DNA of 64,000 nt from Pipra filicauda (taxonomy: Eukaryota; Chordata; Aves; Passeriformes; Pipridae), in contig NW_024104162.1 in the NCBI RefSeq assembly GCF_003945595.2, positions 682,001 to 746,000 on the forward strand. The letters are read 5' to 3'. Made by a program: the position numbers and the translations under genes. Shown here in pieces: positions 27,401 through 37,637 of the stretch (within the stretch, counting starts at the first letter, position 1; each line of letters starts with the position of its first letter). The notes below the pieces were generated by a model. It had not been told where the DNA came from. It made no database searches and was given only the letters and a program-made list of their open reading frames with translations.

Positions 27401-30400
27401 CTAGGAATTAGAAACTAGGAGTAAAACTTGGAATCACTGTTCATAGGACGAATGGAAACAGGGACTGAGATGAGGTACAATATAAAAGGTGGTGCAACCA
27501 CCTTAAACTGCTCTTATTTAAATTACACGTGTTTTAGAGAAACATCTGACACTGATTCTTCCATATGAGAGGTGGAGGATCTACCATAAGAGATGGCTAA
27601 GGGTACAGTTAGTTGTTCACAAGGTCAAGTTGCTGCTATTTGAATATGTATTTCTCTATTGCATGGCTGCTTAGCTGCACCTTTCTGCCATGAGTCCTTT
27701 TCCCTCAGGAAGTGGGGAAACCCTCACCTCTGACATTGCTCTCTCCATGCAGGTGCTGCAGCTCGTGACCACTTCTCAGCAGCAGATCAGGCTCCTGAAG
27801 CCCTTTGCTACAAGGTGGGTTTCCTATGTCATAGCCATCATCCTCCTTGCTGGTCTCCCTTTTCTCACTGTCCTTTCTGAGTGGCACATACCACATGAGG
27901 ATGCACTTTTCCAGTGTGTTTCCATGGAATGAGATTATTCATGCCACTGACAAAGTCCAATATTCTTCTGACAGAGGAACTTGCACTTTATTTTTAGAAG
28001 AGACCACATCCAGGGCTCTCCAGATATCACAGACTTAGTTTCACTTTGTGTTTGGGTATCACCCGTTTATTAAATAATGGCTGCTCGTCACTGCTGCCTC
28101 GAGTGTGGCTGTGTGTGGACACAAGATGGGGACACCTTCCAGGCCCCATCCATCAGTGGGGAGATAAGAAAGGCTGAGGACATACTGGTGGGACCAGATT
28201 TCATCCCAGTGAGTTTCGTTTCTGTTGAGATCAAAGTGCTTTGTGAAATCAATATGAATTTGAAGAGATTATGTTAAGAGTGGGAGAAAGGTGCAGTAAT
28301 GTCAAAGTACCACATTCAATGTTATTTGGGGTGTAAGATTTTGGATTTATTTTGAAACAATGTATGCTTTCGAGAATTGGTTTGCTTTTATTCTGTTCTA
28401 ACACAAAATACAAAGTCAAAAAGAACAGTTTTGAATTGCGTGAAACTGAGGGGAGCAGCTTTTTGCCATCCTCCTCCTGAGAACTGTATGAACTGGGGCT
28501 TCGTCTCTGAGTCATAGTGATGCTAAATTTAAAAAGCCTTTCAAAGTTGGGCTCAGCCTTTCTCACAACTCTCTTCATAAGAAGCTCAATGTTGAAGTGA
28601 TAATGTTCAGAACAAAGAACACTTAGGATAAACATTTAGCTTGTACTAAATAAATTACATTTGGTCTTACAGTCACGTTATTGGTGACAGCTTGTACAGC
28701 CTGCACCCTTCCCCTGTAATGCACCAGAGCGAAGCAAATATACATTGTTGGGAAAAATTCCTTGTCTTTTGTCAAAGAGCCCAACTGCTGTCAGCAAACA
28801 TATTGTGGGAATATGAATCTGGAAACAAACAGATCATTAGAGGGTGAATTAAGGTTTTGTGATTTAATTCTAAACATATTGAGTGAGGGAACCAGAGATG
28901 TGCAATGCCAGAAAAACTACGCACCAAAAGGGTTTTTTTCTTTAATGAAAGCTGGTATTTTTATTGAATACAAAGTGATTTGGGTGACAAAGATGGTTAC
29001 ATATGGAAAAAATGAATTTCTGCTTGTTCTGGAGAATTATGAAGATCACTTGATTAGACATAACATTGTGCCAATGCAAGTCTTACATTCTTTCCTTTGT
29101 GGAAAATATTCATCCATTTACAGAATTTTATTAACAGAGTATAATAATTTTCCAATGTTAAAAAGAGAACGTATATAGAGGACCTCTGCTTGCACAGAAA
29201 ACAGTGACCTGGGCTTGCGCAGTCACATCTCTGGTTGGATTTCATCTGTGCTTTACCCTGTTGCAACAGTAACAGGGTTGAGAAAATAAAACAACTTCCC
29301 TGACCAGAGGAAGGGAAGAGCCTGAGCTGGGGTCATGGTACTGCCCAGCCTGCTCTGACTGCTGGAGCCACTTGGGTCAAGGATTGTCAGGAAGGCAGGG
29401 AGCCAGAGGAGCTCTTTGGAGGTCTCCTGAGAGGACTTAGAAATCATCTGTGGAATCCTAGAGGGCACAACTGTTCTCAGCCTTTTAGAGAAATGCAGTC
29501 ACAGCAGGGCAGGAGGAAGGGAGCCAGTCCCCATTCCCCAGCATGAAACCCTGCATCCCCTGGGATGGACTGTGACCAGGCTTGTCCCTCTTCTGGGCTT
29601 TAGTTCTTGGGACACATCTCAAAGCCCTCCCCCATGTCTGGACATATTACTGTGGAACGGATATCCCGATCTGCCTCTGCAGGGACAGCCACAAGACAGT
29701 CTGTAGCCTTGTGTATTTTGGCAGATGCTGGAGCTTGCACTCTCAGGGAAAAGCTGCTTTGGTCTCTTCCCTTGCTATAGCCAGACAGCTACTGTCTTGG
29801 CCCTACTGCTATCCTAGTGGCAGCCTGAGCTTGCTCCACTGTGCTTGAGAGAAGGTTAGGGCAAGGAAGCAGCAGGACATCTCCACATCAGAGTGCCCCA
29901 CCAAGCCCATGCAAACCTGGAAGCCTTCAAAGGCAGCTCCTCTTGTCTGGCATCTTTCCCTGGAGCACTTTCTTCAGGCAATAGCAGCTCTGCCATTAGT
30001 GGTTACATCTAATGATGGTCTGAGTTGGTCAACCTTGTTTACCCTCTAGCACATCCAAGCACATCCTGGTTTCCCTAAAATTCAAGGATTTGCTTCCTGC
30101 AGTGTTCAGAGTATCCCACCTGCTCAATTAACCCAAATACAAATAGGATATTAGAAAGTGGAGAAAAACATTAATTTCTGAAAGTCTTTGACAAGATAGC
30201 AAAACATTCCTCTTCCTCAGGAGCAGAAAGATGTTTTTATTGAAGTAAATCGCCCTGGAAAGCTGGCTGCAGCCCCATGAGCTGCCTGTGGCTGGGGAGA
30301 CCCTCCCTGGGGGGAAAGAGGAGCTCAAACTTGGAGGTGGCTTCAGCTGCCCCTGCCTGCTACGTGCCAGAGTCTTTCTCAGTGCCGTCAGCACATCTTC

Positions 30401-32164
30401 TCTTGCCTGGCCCTTCTGCTGTGCTGTTTGCAGTGTGGTCAGGCTTCCAGTTATTTCAATACTGAGTTTTATATGCTGTTAATTTTATAGCGAGGCAGAG
30501 GTTCATCAATACTTTCTGCTATTTCCTGACTTCTCTCACAACGCTGGTTCAAACAAACCAAAAACCCCAGCCAGCTCTGTGAATCCAGCCCAGTACTCAG
30601 GGTATAGTCATGAGGGATGCACAGAATGTTCCGATACTCATCCCAGGGTGAAGGAACAGCTTCTTGCTGCCCTTCATTTCTGCCTGGAAGAGAGCACTGA
30701 TGCAGGGGCAGGCTGTGAGAACAAAGGAGCACTGCCTGGAGATGTTGGGCTGTCACAGAAGACACCAGGTGATAGTTTCAGAAAATATGCCCATCGGGAT
30801 CTGAGGTTCAGAAGCGCTAATGGCAGAGATAGTGTGTTATTTATTGCAAACAGGCATTTGCAGTGGCCTCAAAGGTCTGGGTGTCTGACTGCCCTACTAC
30901 ATGTATCAAAACCCTTCTTAAGAGTTTCAGCCTCAAATTTAGCCTCCAAAGCTAAACGGTGATGGTATCACATTAGCTTTTCATTTCTGTGTGGGCACTG
31001 TGCCCATGCAGTTACAACACAGCTGAGTCTGATTTTCGTATAGTTCATTGTTTACTTATGACTTACTATAAAGTTGAGCTTGTCTTATTTATGAGCAGCC
31101 ATGAAGATATGGGATTTCATCCACTGGGTGATGACTCATTCATTGGGTTGGACTCTTTAGCTCTTAATACGTGACATATTTTGGACTATTGGATGAACAG
31201 CCATTTCTGCATGAGCCCAAATTAAATGAGGTGAATGGAAATAATTAGTTGTTTGTTTTTAAAAATCATGTTTGTAGCTGGGTTTGTGCTGGTTCAGCTC
31301 CCAGCTCATTCTACCAATCTACACAAGGGCAGGATGAGTTGCTATTTGGATATGGTGGAGAGGTGATGATGTACAGCATTTCAGAGTCAGATGTCTAAAC
31401 ATGTCAGGAGTTACTTTGCTTTGTTTCTGTTGCACAGGGAAAAGCTTTGTGGCACTGGAGCATTTGGTACTTTCTATGAACTTCAATGACTGCAACATTT
31501 CTTGTGCTGCTGCAAACAATTTGAGAAACTAATTTGTTAAATCACTCATAAAAATCTCGTGTTCTTTCTGTGATAATAAAGTTCCTCATCTGGAAAAAGA
31601 AATACAAATCCTCAGAAAAAGCAGCTCAGCAGGAGTGTACTTCAGCCACTCTTGTCTCGGGCATGCTCTCCCCTCCAGTGGGTGCGTCATGCCCCATGAG
31701 TTCACAGGAAGGATTCATGCACAGTCAGAAATATCACGCCTGGTAATGTTCAGCTATGTAAGGAAAATCAAAAGTTTTTAAAACCTTTTCCCCCTCTTCC
31801 TGCCCCCGGTTCTGCAGAATGGGACTGGGACCATGGGAAATGTCGGAGTAACTTTGTCGCAGTGAGCGGTTGTTACGGCTTACAAGTTTTCACAGCCAGG
31901 AGCCCTGCCAGCAGAAATTTATGCCTCTATTTCAGCAGTAACGATGCTTCCCAGAGCTGTCGGCCGGCGGCCGGCTGGGAGGCTGCGGCGGGGCGTGTGG
32001 GGGACTCGCCATGACATAACCACATTCCTGAGGCATGAGGAGATACTCCCAGGCCTCGGCAGGGGCAGCACAGCCCCTTCCCTGCTTCCACCCCACTGCT
32101 GCAGTTCCCAAGACTTGGGGTGAGATCAAGTGAACCCGTCAGCTGCAATGGCTTTGGGTGATTT
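18456..32164. other. Intergenic, no gene recognised
   Basis: About 13.7 kb without a supported gene. Composition alternates between GC-rich blocks (for example 22700-24950) and AT-rich blocks (for example 20750-21330, 25150-25680 and 28240-29180). A short CpG-rich patch lies at about 24780-24925. A 138-codon frame at 28762-29178 is unusually long for its AT-rich setting, but it lacks a recognisable domain and needs a non-ATG start for full length. No structured RNA and no clear transposon were seen. Confidence 0.55.
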
Positions 32165-32960
32165 TGGGGCAGAGTGGCTGGAAAGTTGCCCATTGGAAAA
32201 GGCCTGGGGGTGCTGATTGATAGTGGCTGAGCATGAGCCAGTGCGTGTCCAGATGGCCAAGAAGGCCAATGGCATCCTGGCCTGTATCAGCAATAGTGTG
32301 GCCAGCAGGACCAGGGCAGTGACTGTATCCCTGTATTCCTCATGAGATACCTCAAATCCCGAGGTCAGTTTTGGGCCCCTTACTACAAGACACGCATTGA
32401 GGTGTGTCCGGAGAAGGGCAATGGAGCTGGGGAAGGGGCTGGAGCACGAATTTGATGAGTGGCTGAGGGAGCTAAGGGGTGATGTCTCTGAGATTAACTC
32501 AGTTGATTAGAACATGGTGCTAATAACACCAAGGTTGTGGGTTTGATTCCTGTATGGGCCATTCAATCGATGTGGGTCCCTTCTAACCCAGAATATTCTG
32601 TGTTTGCCCAGGAGAAGAGAAAACTCGAGGGATCTTATGGCTCTACAACTACTTGAAAGGAGGGTGTAGCCAGGTGGGGTCGGCCCCTTCTCCCAGGTAA
32701 CAAGTGGAAACAGCCTCATGTTGCACCAGGGGAGGTTTAGATCGGATATTGTGGAAAATTTCTTCACCAAAAGCACTGTCAAGCACTGGAATGGGCTGTC
32801 CAGGGCCGTGGTGGAATCACTGTTCCTGGAGGAATTTAAAAGACTTGTAGATGTGGCACTGATGATGGGTTAGTGGTGCCTTGGCAGTGATGGGTTAATG
32901 GTGGGCATTGGTGATTTTAGAGGGTTTTTCCAACCTAAACGATTCTATGACTCTATGATT
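32165..32960 (+). mobile_element. CR1 LINE, interrupted by a SINE
   Basis: A 5'-truncated CR1 in plus orientation. Its left part (about 32165-32485) corresponds to the decayed end of the reverse-transcriptase ORF, including the GGCCAAGAAGGCCAATGGCA and TTTTGGGCCCCTTACTACAA phrases. Its right part (32603-32960) is the 3'UTR, running through ACAACTACTTGAAAGGAGG, GTTGCACCAGGGGAGGTTTA and TTTCCAACCTAAACGATTCT to the terminal CTATGA octamers. The element is split by the tRNA-derived SINE at 32487-32602. Frameshifts and stops show the ORF is dead. Confidence 0.92.
32487..32602 (+). mobile_element. tRNA-Ile-derived SINE (TguSINE1-like)
   Basis: A short interspersed element inserted in the CR1 copy. 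The head resembles tRNA-Ile(AAT): a decayed A box at 32494-32506 (TTAACTCAGTTGA), an anticodon loop CTAATAA with AAT at 32522-32524, a B box at 32540-32550 (GGTTTGATTCC) and a GGGCCA acceptor end near 32556-32561. The tail (GTGGGTCCCTTCTAACCC, then AATATTCTGTG) is CR1-like, so the SINE could have borrowed CR1 reverse transcriptase. This head-plus-tail design matches TguSINE1 of songbirds as I remember it. CpG sites in the boxes have decayed to TG/CA, so it is not a functional tRNA gene. No clear target-site duplication was found. Confidence 0.88.
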
Positions 32961-33098
32961 TCACCGCCGCAATTTTTTTTGTTTGTTTGTTGGGTTTTTT
33001 TCGGGGATTTTGATCAAATTAAACCTATCAAGGCGTTTCGCTGGGGCTCGTCCGGCGACGGGAGCGGCGAGGCCGCCGTGAGGGCCGGGCCGGGCGGG

Positions 33099-33117
33099 GC
33101 CGCCAGGGGGCAGCAGT
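33099..33117 (+). promoter_or_regulatory. CTCF-like binding motif
   Basis: GCCGCCAGGGGGCAGCAG starting at 33099 matches the core of the vertebrate CTCF motif (consensus CCRSYAGRGGGCRSY) very closely. It lies in a short CpG-rich segment (33045-33120), just right of the CR1 and just left of the minisatellite. CTCF is the zinc-finger insulator and loop-anchor protein. A site about 10 kb upstream of FLNB could mark a boundary of its regulatory domain. Occupancy cannot be judged from sequence. Confidence 0.5.
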
Positions 33118-33165
33118 GACAAGGGTTTGGGGGGGCAGTTCGTTCTTCGCGGCGGGGACGGAGCT

Positions 33166-33409
33166 GGGCTGTGCCCACAGAGACCCCGGGCTGTACCCTC
33201 AGAGACCCCGGGCTGTGCCCACAGAGACCCCGGGCTGTGCCCTCAGACACCCCGGGGTGTGCCCTCAGAGACCCCCGGGCCGTGCCCTCAGACACCCCGG
33301 GCTGTGCCCTCAGACATCCCGGGCTGTGCCCACAGACGCCCCGGGCTGTGCCCACAGAGACCCCAGGCTGTGCCCTCAAGGACCTTGGGCTGTGCCCGCA
33401 GGGACCCTC
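33166..33409. repeat. GC-rich 22-bp minisatellite, about 11 copies
   Basis: A tandem array with unit GGGCTGTGCCCACAGAGACC plus CC, 22 bp long. Copies vary at a few positions (CACAGAG versus CTCAGAC or CTCAGAG), and the last two copies are more diverged. Since 22 is not a multiple of three, the array is open in several frames on both strands. This explains the proline/arginine-rich repeat peptides predicted here. Nothing suggests translation. Confidence 0.93.
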
Positions 33410-34862
33410 CCTGCCCTTTTCCACTTCATTAGTGAAACTGTCAGAGGGGCTGGATCTGCTGGGAAGGGAAGCCTGCCTGCCCCAGCCACTGCCCTGCTGC
33501 CCTTAGCCTTCCAGGCCCTGCTACAGACAAGGAAGCCGTTTTCCACTTGCACTAAACTGGTTTGCAACCACTTTGTCACCTCCCACCACTCCACTACTGG
33601 AAATTTCTGCTGTCAAGGAACCTCAGAGGCCATTTCTGCTTTGCAGAAGGAAAATTTGCAGCTTCTGCGAGAGCCACAGAAAACACAGAAGACACTGCTG
33701 AGGCTGGCAAAGGAGCAGGAGGAAGGCTCCTGTAGGGCCAAACCAGCCTGTCATGGGACAGGGAATGGCTTGTCTGTCTGCATGGAGCTCCCAGGCCCTG
33801 GGCTGTGGCTGCACCACAGTACCTGTGCCAGCTGGGCACCAGAAGCACCAGTATTTTAACAGCCAGATTGGTGCTTTCCTTGCAAGAGTGAAGGCTGTCA
33901 CTGCAAAATCTTCCCACCATTGCTGCTCCCAGAGAGATGGAGATAACACAGGTGTACTGGCATGTGCCCCACTTAGCCCCATGCTTTAAGACACAGTCAT
34001 ATCAGCTGCTTGCCAGCCAGTGATGGCTGTGCCAAAGGGACTAAAGTCCATGCAGAAAGAAGAAAGAGTTTTACATACAAAGTTTAACAAAAAGGAGATA
34101 TATCCAGAAGACTATTGCCATGCAGAAAGCAGAAGGGGGCTTCTTGTGGGTGCGCCTGGCCCTCCTGGTGTGTGTTGCAAGCTGGAAGGTGTTTCCGGTC
34201 CCTAGAAGACTGTCTCCCTCCCTAGGCTCAAGCCTCAAAGAAACCAAAGCCAAACAAGGGCCCTTGGAGGCACCTGGGCGGCCACCATGCTGTGCCTGTG
34301 CAAACAGCCAGTGCCTCTGAGAGGGCAGCAGTGACAGCGCAGAGCTTTGCAGGGCCCCTGCAGTCCTGCCTAGGCATGGGTGGTGTTGCAAATGCCAGGC
34401 TCCTGTGGGGCCCCCACAGAGAACGACTGGCCCCAGCTGGATTAGATCACCTTCATCCCGCTGCAACCCATGTTATCACCATGGCTGTAAAGATAAAACT
34501 ACACACCTGAGGCTGTTGTATCTGTAACTCACTCTTCCCTCCCCCTTCTCTAACACCACTACTGCAGCAATGGGGCAGCTGGAACTAAGGCGTAGTGTCC
34601 ACCCTCAAAAAAGGGTCTCAAGCCATGCCCCAACCCTGTTCCCCTGTTCCATTTTGTTCTTGCTCACTCTGATTAATAGGATTGGGCTTGGTAGGGCTCT
34701 GTTTTTACCCTCTGTGTCATACCTGACTCTTGGTTGGTGTTTTAACCTGTAGGGAAATGACAATGCTTACAAAGACAGGGTTCCTTGCTGCGAGCGCTGT
34801 ACCAGATGGCTGATGTGAAGTGCAGTGCCAACTGCTGCAGTACGACTGAACTGCCCTTTGAA

Positions 34863-34929
34863 ATACACTGTTCTTTCATTGAAAAGGATCTATTTTTACT
34901 TTTTGGTCCTTTTCAATCAGACAGTGTGT
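34863..34929. repeat. Imperfect 67-base hairpin (inverted repeat)
   Basis: The arms TTGAAAAGGATC (34879-34890) and GGTCCTTTTCAA (34905-34916) pair over 12 positions with one G-U, around a 14-base loop. After an asymmetric internal loop (7 and 4 bases), ACACTGT (34865-34871) pairs perfectly with ACAGTGT (34921-34927), with two further pairs outside it. The size and bulged stem resemble a pre-miRNA or the remnant of a small inverted-repeat transposon. I do not recognise a known miRNA. Confidence 0.4.
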
Positions 34930-37218
34930 GACCGGGCTTGTTTTTGATATTATCTCCCATTTCGGATCTCTGTCAGGCACATGGAGCAAGGCACCAGCTG
35001 TCCAGCCTAGCTCCACCAGTAAGACCTTTCCGATGCCATCTTCTCCCAGTAGCATACCTTTTATTGCCTTTTTTTTTCCTGGTGATTTCGGATCTGCTTT
35101 GCAAAATCGAGGAACCACCATTTCGACACAAGCAGGAACATGGGAATTGCAGGTTTTGCCCTACAAGATAAGGACTGAGTCAGAGCAGAGCCAGGATCCC
35201 CGCAGGGAAATCTCACATTTTTTTTAGGAAATATTTACACCCAGAGAAGTTCCTAGGAATAGGTAAGGCACTGATTGTTCTGTGGCGATGGGTGATCTGC
35301 TCAGCTTTCTTCCTGCCCTGTTTTCTCCCATCTGGGAACTCCAGTTTCTCTGGACAAACCCCTGCCAAGCCACCCCTGGATACCCAGCTGCCTAGTTCTT
35401 GCTGGAAGCTGTGCCAGCACACACAGCCCAGGGTTTCCCAAGCTGCCACCTTCCTCCTGCCCACCCTGGAGTGGCATGTCCCATTTTTTCTGGGACAGTG
35501 GCAACACCCTGCCCTTTGCCCCTGGCTGGTGCTTCTTGCACCCGCACACCCGCCTCCGCCTTCCGTCCTCACAGGGTGTTGCTGGGCAGAGCTCAGCTGC
35601 AGGATATTGTTATGCTGCAGTATATTAACGGCAGAACTGACTAACAGCTACACAGGGGGAACAGTGATTTGAGGCTGCTGACTGCTGGCCAGGTCCAAGT
35701 GCTTTTCTTCCACCCTTTATTATTCCTAATTCTCACTCATATCGATGTCATGCTGTCCACAGAGACCTCTACCATTCCCTCTGCTTCTGCAACATGTTCA
35801 AAATGTTAGCTTCCTTTCTAGTAGAGAAATGCCCCCAAATACACAGTCTTACATGTACAAGCATTTATGGAGGAAGTTAAATTCTCTAATTGCTTGGCTG
35901 GATCAAGCAAAGGCTGCTAGCACTCCACCAGGCTGAGCAGCAGAACAATGCACAGCCCTTGTGTCCTTATGCACCAGGCAAGGCTTATCAGCCCATGTAG
36001 GGGCTAATAAAGCAGCTTTCAAAATGAGTCAGTAGACTTAGGGCTTCTTGTGCAAGATTTCTGTCTGGGAATATTTTCCTGAGAAATGTTTAAAATAGAG
36101 AAAGGAGCGTGACTTCAGAAAGCAAATCCACTTAAAATGCAACCAACTTTTTGAGTTGGTTGCTGCTCACCATGAGAACACTGTGATGGGGATGGTGGCT
36201 GTAAGTACTGTGCAGCGTCGTGCCTTTCCTCTGAAATAGCTGGGAAGTGCGTGTTTTCACTCACCCTGTGCCCTGGCATTCTCATCCGCGCGGATGCCGC
36301 ATCCCGGGGCGTGTGCCAGGAGAACCGAACGACCTCCCCCTTTGGCTGCACATAGGTCAACAATTTTGTTTATGTCACACAGAAGAGTTTTGGTTTGTTT
36401 AAAAAAATATAGGCTGTTGCCCTGGAAAGCGTTCCTTCCTACGCTACCTCCAGCTGTCCCAAGGAGGAGCTTGGCCGCTCCTCTGCAGTCAAACACAACT
36501 ATTCATCTCCATCTCAGGTTAAAACAGCTCCTGAAGAGTAATTGGGGAACACTTGGAATTCTGTGCAGTTGATGAGCTCTGGCAGATGTGAGATGTTTAA
36601 TTCTGATCTTACACTGCCACTCCTACGAATTCCAACACACAGAGTAAAAGCACAAGGAAAGAAATTCAAATCCTGAGAAAAATGGGTGTATCATCTTAGG
36701 AAGAGAGCTCTGGTTACTCTGAATGCAAACACAAGCAGTAGGTAAGGTTGGAAGTAAGCACAGAAATGTTTAATGAGGCCCGTGCCTGTGGTATCTGCTA
36801 GGGGCAGGAAGCTGTGATTAGCTGCACACTGGAGCATTGTGTGGGTTTGTATAGGATCTGACTTCCCAGGTCATGAAATCAGATCCTGAGTTATTTTAAA
36901 AATGAGCTGCTATTTCAAATTATTTTTCAACCTCGTGTTTGATATGTCAAGTCACATTTATTTGGGTAAGCTATGTTTCGCTCGGACACCCACAGAGTGG
37001 CCATTGCTGCATTCCTGGTGCTCAGTGGGGGTTCTGGCTGAGAGCAGGCACTGCCTTGGGGATGTTTGCACTGCCAGGCATCGTTCTCAGGTACAAACAC
37101 AACTTCTTTTGGATTTTGGAAAGATACATACTTATCCATGGCTGTGAGTATATGTTTTTTTCATTTAAAACCACCTTCACAAATTAGAAATTAAACACCC
37201 TGCAGCAGTTTATCAATC

Positions 37219-37254
37219 AGAAAAATAGATGAACCAAGAAAAATAGATGAACTT
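37219..37254. repeat. 18-bp tandem duplication
   Basis: Two adjacent copies of AGAAAAATAGATGAACCA (37219-37236 and 37237-37254), differing only in the last two bases. This looks like a local duplication with no evident function. Confidence 0.85.
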
Positions 37255-37586
37255 CCCAGCATTTTCATGAGAACAAGCAGCAAGGGTATTTTGGACAAAT
37301 AAATGAGGTGAATTCCTGCATGAGACACTCCCAGGGAATGCCCTATCCTTGCTCTTCCAGTATGTGCTAAACAGATTTCAGTTTGGTTGTCTCCTCTGAT
37401 TTCAGGATAGCAAAAAGCATAAGCAGCCTTGCTCTTGGGCTGTTTACAGCCTGTGTCAAAAGCAGAGCTTTAAATTCCATTTGCAAGTCTCCCTGAAACC
37501 CAAAGCAAGAGCAGCCCTGTAAGTTCTGGCAAAGCACTGTTTGCCAGATGGATGGCTGCTTTTGGCACCAGTTTCAGCTTCTGGAT

Positions 37587-37637
37587 ACATATATAATGCA
37601 GCAAGACATATATAAACACATATATAATGCAGCAAGA
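37587..37637. repeat. 20-bp direct repeat pair
   Basis: ACATATATAATGCAGCAAGA occurs perfectly at 37587-37606 and again at 37618-37637, 31 bp apart start to start. It is probably a recent local duplication in AT-rich DNA. Confidence 0.88.

Noticed and set aside
32487..32561. A functional tRNA-Ile gene
   Set aside because: The A box and acceptor 5' side are decayed, the arms no longer pair fully, and a CR1-like tail follows, so it is a SINE.
33116..33859. 247-codon plus-strand frame and the 101-136-codon frames overlapping it on both strands
   Set aside because: They exist because the 22-bp minisatellite lacks stops in several frames; the peptide repeat is a by-product and there is no domain or conserved start.
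34876..35121. 81-codon minus-strand frame with a lysine-rich start
   Set aside because: It overlaps the hairpin and a competing plus-strand frame, with no recognisable family.
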